From Streptomyces marokkonensis (GTDB lineage: Bacteria; Actinomycetota; Actinomycetes; Streptomycetales; Streptomycetaceae), in NCBI RefSeq assembly GCF_008312835.1, contig NZ_VSKS01000009.1:62001-126000 (forward strand): DNA of 64,000 nt. Direction: 5' to 3'. The notes under the pieces are model-generated. The model searched no databases, had not been told where the DNA came from, and saw only the letters and a program-made list of their open reading frames with translations. Position 1 is the stretch's first letter, and each line of letters begins with the position of its first letter. This document shows positions 34,587-45,783 of the stretch, one piece after another. The position numbers and the translations under genes are program-made.

Positions 34587-35693
34587 TTACCGCTCGCTCG
34601 CGGCGAGCTGACCACACGCCCCGTCGATCTCCTGTCCACGGGTGTCCCGGATCGTCACCGGCACACCGTGTGCGGCGATCGCCTCCACGAACGCCTTCTC
34701 GTCCTCGGGACGGGAGGCGGTCCACTGGGAGCCGGGGGTGGGGTTGAGCGGGATGAGGTTGACGTGCACGGGTCTGCCCTTGAGCAGCCGTCCGAGCCGG
34801 TCGCCCCGCCAGGCCTGGTCGTTGATGTCCCGGATGAGCGCGTACTCGATGGACAGCCGCCGACCGGACCTGGCCGCGTACTCGAACCCGGCGTCGAGCA
34901 CCTCGCGCACCTTCCACCGCGTGTTCACGGGGACGAGGGTGTCGCGCAGCTCGTCGTCGGGGGCGTGCAGCGAGATGGCGAGCCGGCACTTGAAGCCCTC
35001 GTCGGAGAACCGGTGGATCGCCGGGACGAGGCCGACGGTGGACACGGTGATCCCCCGCTGCGACAGTCCGAGCCCGTCCGGCTCGGGGTCGGTGAGGCGG
35101 CGGATGGCCCCGACGACCCGCTTGTAGTTGGCGAGCGGCTCCCCCATGCCCATGAACACGATGTTGCTGAGCCGCGCCGGACCACCGGGCACCTCGCCGT
35201 CCCGCAGCGCCCGCATCCCGTCCACGATCTGGTGCACGATCTCGGCGGTCGACAGGTTCCGGTCCAGCCCGGCCTGCCCGGTCGCGCAGAACGGGCAGTT
35301 CATACCGCACCCGGCCTGCGAGCTGATGCACATCGTCACCCGGTCCGGGTAGCGCATCAGCACGGACTCGACCAGCGTCCCGTCGAACAGCTTCCACAGC
35401 GTCTTGCGGGTGGTGCCCTGATCTGTCGACAGGTGCCGCACGACCGTCATCAGCTCCGGAAGCAGCGCCTCCCGCAGCGCGCCGCGCGAACCGGCGGGGA
35501 TGTCGGTCCACTGCTCCGGATCGTGCGCGTACCGCGCGAAGTAGTGCTGCGAGAGCTGCTTGGCACGAAACGGCTTCTCACCGGCCGCGACGACCGCCTC
35601 CTTGCGCTCGGCGGGCGTGAGATCGGCAAGGTGCCGCGGCGGCTTCTTGGCTCCGCGCGGCGCGACGAAAGTGAGTTCTCCGGGCTTAGGCAT
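34587..35693 (-). CDS. rlmN: 23S rRNA (A2503-C2)/tRNA (A37) methyltransferase, radical SAM
   Basis: 368 residues. It methylates C2 of A2503 in 23S rRNA (and A37 in some tRNAs) by a radical SAM, ping-pong mechanism. The iron-sulfur motif C-x3-C-x2-C is in [31 protein letters not shown] is the SAM-binding strand, and [13 protein letters not shown] and PVNTRW are family signatures; a C-terminal Cys near [11 protein letters not shown] is the methyl carrier. The frame extends to 37130 but the homologous start is MPKPGELTF at 35693. It is immediately upstream of the thiamine operon, which has its own promoter. Confidence 0.94.
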   Translation of the reverse strand: MPKPGELTFVAPRGAKKPPRHLADLTPAERKEAVVAAGEKPFRAKQLSQHYFARYAHDPEQWTDIPAGSRGALREALLPELMTVVRHLSTDQGTTRKTLWKLFDGTLVESVLMRYPDRVTMCISSQAGCGMNCPFCATGQAGLDRNLSTAEIVHQIVDGMRALRDGEVPGGPARLSNIVFMGMGEPLANYKRVVGAIRRLTDPEPDGLGLSQRGITVSTVGLVPAIHRFSDEGFKCRLAISLHAPDDELRDTLVPVNTRWKVREVLDAGFEYAARSGRRLSIEYALIRDINDQAWRGDRLGRLLKGRPVHVNLIPLNPTPGSQWTASRPEDEKAFVEAIAAHGVPVTIRDTRGQEIDGACGQLAASER

Positions 35694-35808
35694 GGCTGTA
35701 CCAGTGTCGCAGATGCCCGCGGTGGCCGGATCCCGCGCCGGATCGGGTCCGCCGGCCGTCCGTGCATCCGTCGCCCGCGCACAGCGCGAACGCCCGGCAA
35801 TAGGATGT

Positions 35809-35852
35809 AAGCCCCGATAAGGGACCAAGGGCCCCAGGCGGATGCGGGGCTT
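35809..35852 (+). other. leader hairpin upstream of the PP2C phosphatase gene
   Basis: AAGCCCC (35809-35815) and GGGGCTT (35846-35852) form a 7-bp inverted repeat in the 195-base divergent region. A possible -10 (TAGGAT at 35801-35806) lies just before it. No riboswitch family is recognised. Confidence 0.4.
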
Positions 35853-35888
35853 GCTCCGTTTCCAGGAGTGAGCAGGTGAGGAGCGTTT

Positions 35889-37268
35889 GTGTCCCCACAA
35901 CCGGAGGTGGTCGCGGTGCGAGGCGACACCGGCGGAGCGACCGTCCTCGGCATCTGGCGGCGGCCCTGGTCCCGCGCGCTGCTCTTCTGCCTCTTCCCGG
36001 TCCTCCTGCTGGGGGTGGACGCGCTCACGTCCCCGGAGGTGCGCCTGGGACCCCTGATGGTGGCGGCTCCCACCTTCGCCGCGATCTTCTGCACCCCCGC
36101 CTGCGTCCTCGTGGTGCTCGGCGTGACCGTGCCCTGCGCGGTGCTGGCCGCCGCGGCGAACCAGCAGCTCGACAGCGGCAACTTCCCGGTCCAGATCGGC
36201 ACCCTCCTGCTGATCAGTGCCGCTTCCGTGGCGGCCAGTGCGGTACGGGTGCACGGGGAGCGCCGGCTGGCCGCGTCCCGCTGGGTGGCGGAGGTCACCC
36301 AGCGGGTGCTGCTGCACCCACTGCCGCGCCGGGCGGGTCCGTTCGACGTGGCCTCGCTGTACCTGGCGGCGGACGAGGAGGCCGCCGTGGGAGGCGACCT
36401 CTACGGCATCGCCCGGTGCGGGCACAGCACACGGGTGCTGATCGGGGACGTCCAGGGCAAGGGCCTGGCCTCGCTGGAGATGGTCAGCTGTGTGCTGACC
36501 AGCTTCCGGCGGTCGGCGCGGCACGGCCTGCCCCTGGGCGAGACGGTCGGCGAGATCGAGACGGCGTTCCGCGAGGAGGTCCAGGAGCAGTGCGTCGTGA
36601 CGGATCCGGGCATCGGTCCGGCCGGCGGGCCCACGGCCGAGTCGTTCGTCACCGGTCTGCTGGTCGACCTGTCCGACGACGGCAGCGTGCGCATGGTGAA
36701 CCTGGGGCATCCGGCACCGCTGCTGCTGCACGAAGGGGTCGTCACCGCCCTCGAACCGTCCGTTCCGGCCCCTCCGGTGGGTCTGGGGGATCTGAGCGCC
36801 GACGAGCCCGTCGTGGACACCGCCGGCCTCCCGCCCGGGGCCACACTGCTGCTGCACACCGACGGGGTGACCGAGGCCCGCGACGCGTCGGGCGCCTTCT
36901 ATCCGCTCGCCGAGCGGGCACGGAGCTGGACGGACCGGGAGCCGGATGCCCTGCTGGCCGCCGTCCACGCCGATCTGCGGCGGTACGCGAGTGCCCGTCT
37001 CGTGGACGACGTCGCCCTGGTGGCGCTGCGCCGCTCCCCCGTCCCCGCCCCGGACGGCCACGCCGCGGCGGACGGCCGTCGCGCACGGCGCACCCCACCG
37101 GAGGCCCACCGTGCCGGCGGCGGCGCGCACCCCGCTCCGCTGTCCGGCCTCCGCCCGCCGGGCACGCCCCGGCGGGCAGGTCCGGGCGCCCGGGCCGTGG
37201 CAGGTACGCCGGAAGGGGCCCGCCCCGGTGGGCGGGCCCCTTCCGGAACCTCGCGACGACCGCCGTGA
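35889..37268 (+). CDS. membrane-anchored PP2C/SpoIIE serine phosphatase
   Basis: 459 residues by the open frame. Three or four hydrophobic segments lie within residues 25-125 ([53 protein letters not shown]). They are followed by a PPM-type phosphatase domain: [13 protein letters not shown] with a metal-binding Asp, [29 protein letters not shown] and [18 protein letters not shown]. Such proteins remove phosphate from anti-anti-sigma factors. No STAS or kinase partner is adjacent. GAGGAG precedes the GTG start. The last ~75 residues are low-complexity Pro/Ala/Gly, and a strong terminator hairpin falls inside them, so the true end may be shorter or shifted. Confidence 0.85.
   Translation: MSPQPEVVAVRGDTGGATVLGIWRRPWSRALLFCLFPVLLLGVDALTSPEVRLGPLMVAAPTFAAIFCTPACVLVVLGVTVPCAVLAAAANQQLDSGNFPVQIGTLLLISAASVAASAVRVHGERRLAASRWVAEVTQRVLLHPLPRRAGPFDVASLYLAADEEAAVGGDLYGIARCGHSTRVLIGDVQGKGLASLEMVSCVLTSFRRSARHGLPLGETVGEIETAFREEVQEQCVVTDPGIGPAGGPTAESFVTGLLVDLSDDGSVRMVNLGHPAPLLLHEGVVTALEPSVPAPPVGLGDLSADEPVVDTAGLPPGATLLLHTDGVTEARDASGAFYPLAERARSWTDREPDALLAAVHADLRRYASARLVDDVALVALRRSPVPAPDGHAAADGRRARRTPPEAHRAGGGAHPAPLSGLRPPGTPRRAGPGARAVAGTPEGARPGGRAPSGTSRRPP
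37209..37246. terminator. strong bidirectional terminator between phosphatase and cdsA
   Basis: A perfect 16-bp stem (CCGGAAGGGGCCCGCC and its complement) with loop CCGGTG. It is 41 bases beyond the cdsA stop on the minus strand and, on the plus strand, 22 bases before the phosphatase stop codon, inside the coding frame. Confidence 0.9.
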
Positions 37269-37287
37269 GAACGGCCGTGGGACCGGA

Positions 37288-38412
37288 TCAGCCCGATCCG
37301 ACGAAGAGTACGAGCAGCAGCCACACCACCGGTGCCGTCGGCAGCAGGGAGTCCAGTCGGTCCATAATGCCGCCGTGGCCCGGGAGCAGGGTGCCCATGT
37401 CCTTGATGCCGAGGTCGCGCTTGATCATGGACTCGCCGAGGTCGCCCAGCGTGGCGCTGGCGGCGACCGCGAGGCCGAGCAGCAGGCCCTGCCACCAGCT
37501 GCCGTCGTCGATCAGGAACTGCATGCACAGCGCGCCCGCGGCCATCGCGAAGCCGATCGCTCCCAGCAGCCCCTCGCGGGTCTTGCCGGGACTGATCCGC
37601 GGGGCGAGCTTGTGCGTGCCGAACCGCCAGCCGACGGCGTACGCACCGGTGTCACTGACGACCGTCAGCAGCAGGAAGGTCAGGACGCGCCAGGGACCGT
37701 CGTCGGCCGTGAGCATCATCGCGACGAACGTGGCCAGGAACGGCACGTAGAACGCCGCGAAGACACCCGCGGTGACGTCCTTGAGGTAACCCTCGGGCGG
37801 CGCCGTCATGCGCCACACGAGCACCGCCAGCGTGGTGAGCGCCATGGCGACCCACGCCCCCTCGGCGCCCCGGGCGTACCCGGCGACGACCATGGCCGCA
37901 CCGCCGATCGCGAGCGGGACGAGGGGCGCCTTGATGCCCTTGCGCTCCTCGAGCCGCTTGGTCAGCTCCCACAGGCCGACCACGACGGCGACGGCGACCA
38001 CGCCGACGAAGACCGCCTTGACGACGAACAGCGACGCGACGATCACCACGCCGAGTCCGACGCCGACGCCTATCGCGGCACCGAGGTCGCGCCCCGCGCT
38101 CTTCTTCTGCGGGGCGGGCGCCGGCTGCGGGGCGTGGGGCATGGGCTCCGGATTCTGCGGCACCTCCCCGGGATGGGGCCGTGCCTGCGGCATCTCGTCT
38201 CGGAACAGGGGGCCGCTCAGCCGAGCGGCCCCCTGTTCCACATCCTGGTCTCCGCCGTGTTCGGGTACGTCGGGCACGATGGGCACGGGGCGGGTCTGCT
38301 GCGCGTAGTGCGCATCGTACGCGGGACCGGCCGGGGCAGCCCCCTGGCCGGGCCCGTGGTCGGACGGCCCCCAGTACCCGGTCTGCGGCGCCCCCCAGGA
38401 AGAGTCGTTCAT
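37288..38412 (-). CDS. cdsA: phosphatidate cytidylyltransferase
   Basis: 374 residues. It makes CDP-diacylglycerol from phosphatidic acid and CTP, the branch point of phospholipid synthesis. The N-terminal ~135 residues are a proline/glutamine-rich cytoplasmic extension common in streptomycetes. The rest is eight or so hydrophobic segments with the family motifs [28 protein letters not shown] and [30 protein letters not shown] (catalytic Lys/Asp block). The ATG shares its A with the frr stop (TGATG), so the genes are coupled. Confidence 0.94.
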   Translation of the reverse strand: MNDSSWGAPQTGYWGPSDHGPGQGAAPAGPAYDAHYAQQTRPVPIVPDVPEHGGDQDVEQGAARLSGPLFRDEMPQARPHPGEVPQNPEPMPHAPQPAPAPQKKSAGRDLGAAIGVGVGLGVVIVASLFVVKAVFVGVVAVAVVVGLWELTKRLEERKGIKAPLVPLAIGGAAMVVAGYARGAEGAWVAMALTTLAVLVWRMTAPPEGYLKDVTAGVFAAFYVPFLATFVAMMLTADDGPWRVLTFLLLTVVSDTGAYAVGWRFGTHKLAPRISPGKTREGLLGAIGFAMAAGALCMQFLIDDGSWWQGLLLGLAVAASATLGDLGESMIKRDLGIKDMGTLLPGHGGIMDRLDSLLPTAPVVWLLLVLFVGSG

Positions 38413-38972
38413 CAGACCTCGAGCAGCTCCGCTTCCTTGTGCTTCAGGAGCTCGTCCACCTGGGCGACGTACTTCGCGGTGGTGTCGTCGAGCTCCTTCT
38501 CCGCACGGCGGCCCTCGTCCTCGCCGACCTCGCCGTCCTTGATCAGCTTGTCGATGGCGTCCTTGGCCTTGCGGCGCACGGAGCGGATGGAGACCTTGGC
38601 GTCCTCACCCTTGCCCTTGGCGACCTTGATGTACTCGCGACGGCGCTCCTCGGTCAGCTCGGGGAACACCACCCGGATGATGTTGCCGTCGTTGCTCGGA
38701 TTGACGCCCAGGTCGGAGTCGCGGATCGCCTGCTCGATGTTGCGCAGCGCGCTCTTGTCGAACGGCGTCACCACGGCCATGCGCGGCTCGGGCACGGAGA
38801 ACGAGGCCAGCTGGTTGATCGGCGTCGGCGCGCCGTAGTAGTCGGCCACGATCTTGTTGAACATCGCCGGGTGCGCACGGCCGGTGCGGATCGCGGCGAA
38901 GTCCTCCTTGGCGACCACGACGGCCTTCTCCATCTTCTCCTCGGCCTCGAGGAGGGTCTCTTCGATCACCAC
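38412..38972 (-). CDS. frr: ribosome recycling factor
   Basis: 186 residues, the normal size. RRF splits post-termination ribosomes with EF-G. It is recognisable by the start [17 protein letters not shown], the conserved [13 protein letters not shown] and [21 protein letters not shown], and the coiled-coil C-terminus. It lies between pyrH and cdsA as in most actinobacteria. Confidence 0.96.
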   Translation of the reverse strand: MVIEETLLEAEEKMEKAVVVAKEDFAAIRTGRAHPAMFNKIVADYYGAPTPINQLASFSVPEPRMAVVTPFDKSALRNIEQAIRDSDLGVNPSNDGNIIRVVFPELTEERRREYIKVAKGKGEDAKVSIRSVRRKAKDAIDKLIKDGEVGEDEGRRAEKELDDTTAKYVAQVDELLKHKEAELLEV

Positions 38973-39089
38973 TTGCTCCTGCGTGTCTTGAGTAGGCCCG
39001 GCTGCGGTTCCCTGTCGGGACGGCGGCCGGCTGCGTCGCGTCTTCTTCCTGCACGGTTCCCGACCGGCAGGACATTGTCCATCCCCCGG

Positions 39090-40037
<948 letters not shown>

Positions 40038-40874
40038 TCAGATGCCGACCTTGATGCGCGTGAAGCGCTTCAGGGTGACACCGGCCTCGTCCAGGACCTT
40101 CTGGACGGACTTCTTGTTGTCCAGCGCGTAGGGCTGGCCGAGCAGCGTGGCGTCCTTGAAGAAGCCGTTCAGACGACCCTCGACGATCTTGGCGATCGCG
40201 GCCTCGGGCTTGCCCTCGGCGCGGGTGGTCTCCTCGGCGATGCGACGCTCGGACTCGACGACCTCGGCCGGCACCTCGTCCTTGGAGAGGTACTTCGGCG
40301 CGAAGGCGGCGATGTGCTGGGCGACGCCCTTGGCGATCTCCGCGTTCGGCTTGTCGAGCTCGACGAGCACGCCGATCTGCGGGGGCAGGTCGGGCATCGT
40401 GCGGTGCATGTACGCCGTCACGTAACCGTCGGCGAACTGCGCGAAGCGGTCCAGGACGATCTTCTCGCCGAGGTTGGCGTTGGCCTCGTCCACGAACGCC
40501 TGGACGGTCTTGCCGGCCTCGATCTCGGAGGCGAGCAGGGCCTCGAGGTCGGCCGGGGAGGTCCTGGTGACGTGCTCGGCGATGGCGGTGGCCACGGCCT
40601 GGAACTTCTCGCCCTTGGCGACGAAGTCCGTCTCGCACTTCAGCTCGACGAGGACACCGGCGGAGTTGTCGTCGGCGATGATCGAGACCACGGCGCCGTT
40701 CTCGGCGGAGCGGCCCTCGCGCTTGGCGACGCCCTTCTGGCCCTTGATGCGGAGCGCCTCGACGGCCTTCTCGACGTTGCCGTCGGCCTCGTCCAGCGCC
40801 TTCTTGCAGTCCATCATGCCGGCGCCGGTGAGCTCCCGGAGCTTCTTGACGTCGGCGGCGGTGTAGTTCGCCAT
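40038..40874 (-). CDS. tsf: translation elongation factor Ts
   Basis: 278 residues. It is the guanine-nucleotide exchange factor for EF-Tu. The signature MDCKKALDEADGNVEKAVE in the N-terminal UBA-like domain is followed by the core domains (AVVSIIADDNSAGVLVELKCETDFVA, the Tu-contacting strand). It follows rpsB in the usual operon, separated by 157 bases containing a strong hairpin. Confidence 0.97.
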   Translation of the reverse strand: MANYTAADVKKLRELTGAGMMDCKKALDEADGNVEKAVEALRIKGQKGVAKREGRSAENGAVVSIIADDNSAGVLVELKCETDFVAKGEKFQAVATAIAEHVTRTSPADLEALLASEIEAGKTVQAFVDEANANLGEKIVLDRFAQFADGYVTAYMHRTMPDLPPQIGVLVELDKPNAEIAKGVAQHIAAFAPKYLSKDEVPAEVVESERRIAEETTRAEGKPEAAIAKIVEGRLNGFFKDATLLGQPYALDNKKSVQKVLDEAGVTLKRFTRIKVGI

Positions 40875-40974
40875 GAGTCTGTGAATCTTTCTCGAAGTCT
40901 GGAGGATCGGAGATCCGCGGGGTCAGGGACCTACTCGAGGGCAGGTGCCCGACGCTCCGCCGACCTACGGGTGA

Positions 40975-41011
40975 ACGGCGGGAGCGGATGAGATGTCACC
41001 GCTCCCGCCGT
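40975..41011 (-). terminator. hairpin between rpsB and tsf
   Basis: A perfect 13-bp inverted repeat (ACGGCGGGAGCGG and its complement) with an 11-base loop, 21 bases after the rpsB stop. It would lower tsf transcription relative to rpsB or protect the rpsB mRNA end. Confidence 0.8.
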
Positions 41012-41031
41012 CATCGGCTCTGACGGGGCGG

Positions 41032-41952
41032 TCAGGCCTGCTCGGCCTCGGCGGCGGGGGCCTCGGCGGGCTTCTCGGCCTCGGCGGCGGGGGCCTCGGC
41101 CGGCTTCTCGGCCTCGGCGGCGGGAGCCTCGGCCGGCTTCTCGGCCTCGGCGGCGGCCGGAGCGGCCTCCTCCGCCTTCTTCTCGCCCTCGAGCAGGTCG
41201 CGCTCCCACTCGGCCAGCGGCTCGCCGGCGGCCTTCTCGCCCTTGCCCTCGGTGGCGACACCGCTGCGGGCGATGAGGCCCTCGGCGACGGCGTCGGCGA
41301 TCACGCGGGTGAGCAGGGTGACGGAGCGGATCGCGTCGTCGTTGCCCGGGATCTTGTAGTCGACCTCGTCGGGGTCGCAGTTGGTGTCGAGGATGGCGAC
41401 GACCGGGATGTTGAGCTTCCGGGCCTCGCCGACCGCGATGTGCTCCTTCTTGGTGTCCACGATCCAGACGGCGCTGGGCACCTTCTGCATCTCGCGGATA
41501 CCGCCGAGGGTCTTCTCCAGCTTGGCCTTCTCGCGGGAGAGGACCAGCAGCTCCTTCTTGGTGAGGCCGGAGGCGGCCACGTCCTCGAAGTCGATCTGCT
41601 CGAGCTCCTTCAGGCGCTGCAGACGCTTGTAGACGGTCGAGAAGTTGGTGAGCATGCCGCCCAGCCAGCGCTGGTTCACGTAGGGCATGCCGACGCGGGT
41701 GGCCTGCTCGGCGATGGCCTCCTGCGCCTGCTTCTTCGTGCCGACGAACATGACCGTGCCGCCGTGGGCGACAGTCTCCTTGACGAACTCGTAGGCGCGG
41801 TCGATGTACGACAGCGACTGGAGCAGGTCGATGATGTAGATGCCGTTGCGCTCCGTGAAGATGAAGCGCTTCATCTTCGGGTTCCAACGACGGGTCTGGT
41901 GACCGAAGTGGACGCCGCTCTCCAGCAGCTCCCGCATCGTGACGACGGCCAT
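41032..41952 (-). CDS. rpsB: 30S ribosomal protein S2
   Basis: 306 residues. The first ~240 are typical S2 ([21 protein letters not shown] ... [19 protein letters not shown] ... [27 protein letters not shown]). The last ~60 are an acidic Ala/Pro/Glu tail with three copies of [11 protein letters not shown], commonly seen in streptomycete S2. Start at 41952 has GGAGA upstream; the open frame to 42174 is not used. Confidence 0.97.
   Translation of the reverse strand: MAVVTMRELLESGVHFGHQTRRWNPKMKRFIFTERNGIYIIDLLQSLSYIDRAYEFVKETVAHGGTVMFVGTKKQAQEAIAEQATRVGMPYVNQRWLGGMLTNFSTVYKRLQRLKELEQIDFEDVAASGLTKKELLVLSREKAKLEKTLGGIREMQKVPSAVWIVDTKKEHIAVGEARKLNIPVVAILDTNCDPDEVDYKIPGNDDAIRSVTLLTRVIADAVAEGLIARSGVATEGKGEKAAGEPLAEWERDLLEGEKKAEEAAPAAAEAEKPAEAPAAEAEKPAEAPAAEAEKPAEAPAAEAEQA
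41041..41160. repeat. 33-bp tandem repeat in the rpsB 3' end
   Basis: Three nearly identical 33-bp units begin at 41041, 41074 and 41107, followed by a partial fourth to about 41160. Each encodes an 11-residue [11 protein letters not shown] block in the S2 tail. Confidence 0.93.
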
Positions 41953-42131
41953 GGCCGTATCTCCTTGAATTTCTCGGTTGTGCCGCGGATGCCGGACGGC
42001 TCCCGCGCCTGACGCCCGCGACGCGCCGTTGCCGCGAAGGACCGAGGGGCGCTGACATCCGGGTTCCGGCCGTGACCGGTCCTGATGTCGGGGCGTGCGA
42101 AGTCGACCCGGTGGCCCGGGTCGCCACCAGA

Positions 42132-42137
42132 AGTGTA
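42132..42137 (-). promoter_or_regulatory. candidate rpsB -10 element
   Basis: TACACT on the minus strand, about 180 bases before the rpsB start. No convincing -35 is seen at the usual spacing, so this is tentative. Confidence 0.35.
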
Positions 42138-42234
42138 CGGGACCCGCGGGGCCCCGGGTGACGCCGTTGTCCACAACATGGGTGGTGGTCCACAGGTCCC
42201 GGCGGTGATCACGCGGGTGAGGAACGCTCCCGGC

Positions 42235-42828
42235 ATGCGAACGAGTCGATGGGCGAGGACCGGCACGCGCCTGGTCCTGCTGGTGATCATGACCCTGGCG
42301 GCGCTACTGGCCCCGCCGCCTCCGTCCTGGCTGCCCGCGGCCGCACCGGTGGCCGGGGACGGCCAGACGCCGGCCGTCGGCCGGACGTGGCCGGTGGGGG
42401 TACGGCCCCGGGTGCTGCGCGGCTGGGAGCCACCGGCGACGGTGTACGGGCGCGGGCACCGGGGCGTGGACCTGGCGGCGGCACCGGGGGCGCCGGTACG
42501 GGCGGTGGCCGCGGGCCGGGTCTCGTTCGCGGGCCGGGTGGCCGGAAGGGGCGTGGTCTCGGTGGAGCTGACGGGCACGGGCGATCCCCCGCTGCGCACG
42601 ACCCACGAGCCGGTCCGCGCCTCGGTGGCCGAGGGCGACGAGGTGGCGGCGGGCGAGGTGATCGGCACCGTGGAGAACGCGGGCTCCCACTGCGCGGCGC
42701 CCTGCGTGCACTGGGGCCTGCTGCGGGCCGGCACCTATCTGGACCCGCTCGGCCTGCTCCCCCCGTGGCTGCTGCACCGAGGCCCCTCGCGACTGCTGCC
42801 GGTGCTGGGGGTTCCGGTGCCCGGGTGA
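42235..42828 (+). CDS. secreted M23-type peptidase with altered HxH motif
   Basis: 197 residues. A signal anchor is at the start ([17 protein letters not shown]), then a LytM-like domain: [18 protein letters not shown] supplies the first metal ligands (His and Asp). The final motif is PCVHWGLLR instead of the usual HxH, so the first His is replaced by Cys while the metal-binding His remains. [17 protein letters not shown] and [14 protein letters not shown] complete the beta fold. It might cleave peptidoglycan peptides or be a non-catalytic activator or scaffold. Start at 42235 has GAGGAA ten bases upstream. It is divergent from rpsB. Confidence 0.8.
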   Translation: MRTSRWARTGTRLVLLVIMTLAALLAPPPPSWLPAAAPVAGDGQTPAVGRTWPVGVRPRVLRGWEPPATVYGRGHRGVDLAAAPGAPVRAVAAGRVSFAGRVAGRGVVSVELTGTGDPPLRTTHEPVRASVAEGDEVAAGEVIGTVENAGSHCAAPCVHWGLLRAGTYLDPLGLLPPWLLHRGPSRLLPVLGVPVPG

Positions 42829-42859
42829 TCACCCTCGCCGGCGCGGCGGGTCCCGGCCG

Positions 42860-43450
42860 TCAGCCGCGTACGCCCCCGAGAGCCATGGAGACCGCTGCTT
42901 CGGTGATCGCGTCGGGGTGTTCCGCCGCGCCCAGTTCGACGCGGCGCACGGCGGCGTCGACCACGCCCTGGAGCAGCATGGCCGCGAGACGGGGTTCGGT
43001 GTGCCCCAGGTCGGCGAGGGCGTCGACGATCATCGCGACGAGACCGCCGTGCGCGGCGCGGATCTTCTCGCGCGCGCCCGCGTCGAGCTCGCTCGCGGAG
43101 ATCGCGACGACGGCGCGGTGCCGCCGGTCCGCCACCAGTTCCAGCTGCTTGCGGACGTACGCCTCGATCCTGGCCTCGGCCCCGCCGGCGGTCGCCATGG
43201 CCGCCTCGACCTCCGCCGCCCAGACCGGGAAGTCGACCTCGCACAGCTCCTCGACGACGGCCCCGCGCGAGCGGAAGTACTCGTACACGGACGAGCGCGC
43301 GAGCCCGGTGCGCTCGGCGAGGGCCGGGAAGGTCAGCGCCTCCGTACCGCCCTCGGACAGCAGGGAGCGTGCCGCGTCCAGCAGGGCGGCTCGCTGCATC
43401 GACCGGTGCTCGGCCACGGAGGCCGCTCGAATCCTTGGCACGTCGACCAC
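42860..43450 (-). CDS. TetR-family transcriptional regulator
   Basis: 196 residues. The N-terminal helix-turn-helix is classic TetR (ALLDAARSLLSEGGTEALTF, then AERTGLARSSVYEYFRSR). The rest is an all-helical ligand-binding and dimerisation domain with no recognisable effector. The start is GTG at 43450 with no clear ribosome site; GTG at 43441 is the alternative. It is convergent with the peptidase gene and just upstream of whiG on the same strand but separated by a hairpin. Confidence 0.85.
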   Translation of the reverse strand: MVDVPRIRAASVAEHRSMQRAALLDAARSLLSEGGTEALTFPALAERTGLARSSVYEYFRSRGAVVEELCEVDFPVWAAEVEAAMATAGGAEARIEAYVRKQLELVADRRHRAVVAISASELDAGAREKIRAAHGGLVAMIVDALADLGHTEPRLAAMLLQGVVDAAVRRVELGAAEHPDAITEAAVSMALGGVRG

Positions 43451-43461
43451 TTTACGGACGC

Positions 43462-43506
43462 CCCGCCCGTGGCGGCCAGAGGATCGGCCGCTCTCCGCCG
43501 GGCGGG
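43462..43506 (-). terminator. nested hairpin after whiG
   Basis: CCCGCCC (43462-43468) pairs with GGGCGGG (43500-43506), and inside it GGCCA/CGGCC-type pairs extend the stem. It starts one base after the whiG stop codon, on the minus strand. Confidence 0.5.
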
Positions 43507-43507
43507 C

Positions 43508-44350
43508 TCAGCGGCCGAAACTCGCCAGTTTCGCGCGCAGCTGGAGCACGGACTTGGTGTGGATCTGGCTGACCCGGCTCTCGGTCACACCCAGGACGTT
43601 GCCGATCTCGGCCAGGGTGAGCCCCTCGTAGTAGTACAGCGTCACCACGGTCTTCTCCCGCTCCGGGAGCGTGTTGATGGCCCGGGCGAGGAACCTCCGC
43701 AGCTCCCTGTCCTCGGCCACTTCCACCGGGTTGTCGGCGGCGGTGTCCTCCAGGGTGTCCATGAAGCTCAGCTGATCACCGCTGTCGCCCCCGGCGTGGA
43801 GCAGCTCCTCCAGGGCGACGACGTTCGCGAGCGACAGCTGGCTGAAAACCGCGTGCAGCTCGGCCACCGTGATGTCCAGCTCGTCGGCGACCTCGCTCTC
43901 CGACGGCGTGCGCCGCAGCCGCGCCTCCAGCGTGGCGTAGGCGCGCTCCACGTTGCGCGCCTTCTGCCGGACCGAGCGCGGGATCCAGTCCAGTGCCCGC
44001 AGCTCGTCGATCATCGCGCCCCGGATGCGGGTGATCGCGTAGGTCTCGAACTTGATCTCGCGGTCGACGTCGAACTTCTCGATCGCGTCGATCAGCCCGA
44101 AGACCCCGGAGGAGACGAAGTCCGCCTGCTCGACATTGGGCGGCAGCCCCACGCTGACCCGGCCGGCGACGTACTTCACCAGCGGCGAGTAGTGCAGGAT
44201 CAGCTGCTCCCGCAGTCGTTCGTCCCCCGTCGCCTTGTACGACCGCCACAGCTCGTCGAGCGTCGAGGGAGCGGGCGGCCGCACGCTGCCACCGTCGCGG
44301 GCGGCTGGGGGGATCGCCGCCCGGTCGGACCCGGAGGTGTGCTGGGGCAT
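43508..44350 (-). CDS. whiG: sporulation RNA polymerase sigma factor WhiG (FliA family)
   Basis: 280 residues, the length of WhiG. It directs early sporulation genes in aerial hyphae. Regions are clear: sigma 1.2/2 ([65 protein letters not shown]), sigma 3 ([21 protein letters not shown]) and sigma 4 with its helix-turn-helix ([21 protein letters not shown]). Start at 44350 is chosen from homologous length and an AAGGCG box. A possible BldD half-site lies about 100 bases upstream, fitting known BldD control of whiG. Confidence 0.96.
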   Translation of the reverse strand: MPQHTSGSDRAAIPPAARDGGSVRPPAPSTLDELWRSYKATGDERLREQLILHYSPLVKYVAGRVSVGLPPNVEQADFVSSGVFGLIDAIEKFDVDREIKFETYAITRIRGAMIDELRALDWIPRSVRQKARNVERAYATLEARLRRTPSESEVADELDITVAELHAVFSQLSLANVVALEELLHAGGDSGDQLSFMDTLEDTAADNPVEVAEDRELRRFLARAINTLPEREKTVVTLYYYEGLTLAEIGNVLGVTESRVSQIHTKSVLQLRAKLASFGR

Positions 44351-44441
44351 TCGTCGCCTTGTGCCGTTCTGCCGTGGGCTGGTGCTGGCTGGATTCGCTG
44401 TCTGTCCGATGTCGAGTTGCCTGTCCGCGTCGGGATCCTCG

Positions 44442-44455
44442 TGAGCGTAGCGTGA
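44442..44455 (-). promoter_or_regulatory. candidate BldD site upstream of whiG
   Basis: On the minus strand TCACGCTACGCTCA. The left half, TCACGCT, fits the BldD half-site TNACNC(A/T); the right half is poor. BldD is known to bind the whiG promoter of S. coelicolor, which raises the prior. Confidence 0.4.
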
Positions 44456-44622
44456 CTGTGGCGTCGCGGTGTGCGAAGGAGCGAGGTGGGACCCTGCGCA
44501 GATTCGTTCCGTGGGCCCTCCCACCGGGGCACGCCCGTCGCTCTGCGTGATCACCGGCGTGCCCCAACTGGCGTATTCCCCATGGGGTGTCGGGGTTCCC
44601 CCGGACGGCCGAACACGCTCCG

Positions 44623-45783
44623 TCAGCGGGTGTCGGGGCCTTCGCGGAGCGACGTCATCGCCTGGCGCGTCAACTTCCAGCTGTCGCCGTGTCGTTCGAC
44701 GTAACCAAGTGCTCGTAGTTCGTACAGTCTCGCGATCGCGTCGTCCGGCGTGGTCTGCGCGGCGAGCGCGATCTCGTCCGGCCGGGCCGCTCCGCGTGCG
44801 GGAAGCGCGGCGAGGACCTGGCGCCCGGCCGGGTCGAGGAGGTCCCGGGGCAGCACCGGTCCCCGGCGTTCCGGTGCGAGCTCACCCATGTCGCCGACCA
44901 GCTCGACGACCTCGTCGGCGTCGGTGACGAGGACGGCGTCCTGGCGCAGCAGTTCGTGCACCCCGGCGGAGAGCCCGCTGGTGGCCGGCCCCGGGATCCC
45001 CATCGTGTGCCGGCCCAGACGCCGGGCCGCCCGGGCGGTCACCAGGGAGCCGCTGCGGTGGGCGGCCTCGACGACGACCGTGCCCCTGGTGAGCGCGGCG
45101 ATGACCCTGTTGCGGAGGATGAACCTGCTCGGTGTCGGGTGATCGCCGGGCGGCAACTCGCCGACGACCAGGCCCTGTTCCGCGATCCTGCCGATGAGCC
45201 CGGCGTGTCCGCGCGGGTAGGGCCGGTCGACCCCGCAGGCGAGGACGGCGACCGTGGCGCCACCGGAGCCCAGCGCGCCGCGGTGGGCGGCACCGTCGAC
45301 CCCGTAGGCGCCGCCGGAGACCACGATCCACCCGCGCTCGGCGAGGCCGGCCGCGAGGGTGGCGGCCATGTACGCGCCGTACTCGGTGCAGGCGCGGGCG
45401 CCGACCACGGCGACCGAGCGCAGCGCCCACATCCGCAGGTCCGCGCCCCCGCGCACCCACAGCCCGAGCGGCCGGGCGTCCCCCAGGTCGTCGAGCTGAC
45501 CGGGCCATTCGGCGGCCCCGGGACAGACGAACCGCACCCCGGCCTTCCGCGCGACGGCGAGGTCCCTGCGCGGCTCGGCCCGCTCGGCCCGGGCGACCAG
45601 GGCGGCCCATCGCCTGCCACTCGCCCCGGGCAGCGGCTCACCACGCTCCCGCAGCCGCCGCACCACCGCGTCCACGCCGAGTTCCCGCACCCAGCGCCCG
45701 CCGGTCTCGTCGCCGGGTTCGACGACCCGGGTGAGGAGGATCCGGCCGAGCAGCTCGTCCCCGGGCCCGGCCGCGGCGCTCAT
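44623..45783 (-). CDS. dprA: DNA processing protein DprA
   Basis: 386 residues. It loads RecA on single-stranded DNA taken up in transformation. Rossmann-fold motifs are present: [68 protein letters not shown] and [15 protein letters not shown]. The C-terminal winged helix ([17 protein letters not shown]-like region) is retained. The frame is open far upstream, over comM, but the start at 45783 overlaps the comM stop by four bases (ATGA). Streptomycetes are not known to be naturally competent, so its role here is probably recombination-related. Confidence 0.93.
   Translation of the reverse strand: MSAAAGPGDELLGRILLTRVVEPGDETGGRWVRELGVDAVVRRLRERGEPLPGASGRRWAALVARAERAEPRRDLAVARKAGVRFVCPGAAEWPGQLDDLGDARPLGLWVRGGADLRMWALRSVAVVGARACTEYGAYMAATLAAGLAERGWIVVSGGAYGVDGAAHRGALGSGGATVAVLACGVDRPYPRGHAGLIGRIAEQGLVVGELPPGDHPTPSRFILRNRVIAALTRGTVVVEAAHRSGSLVTARAARRLGRHTMGIPGPATSGLSAGVHELLRQDAVLVTDADEVVELVGDMGELAPERRGPVLPRDLLDPAGRQVLAALPARGAARPDEIALAAQTTPDDAIARLYELRALGYVERHGDSWKLTRQAMTSLREGPDTR

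Noticed and set aside
34587-37130. Giant minus-strand frame that would fuse a long N-terminus to RlmN
   Set aside because: The upstream part is antisense to the phosphatase gene; RlmN starts at 35693 by homology.
42085-42234. N-terminal extension of the M23 peptidase
   Set aside because: It would place 50 non-signal residues before an evident signal sequence and overlaps the rpsB promoter region.
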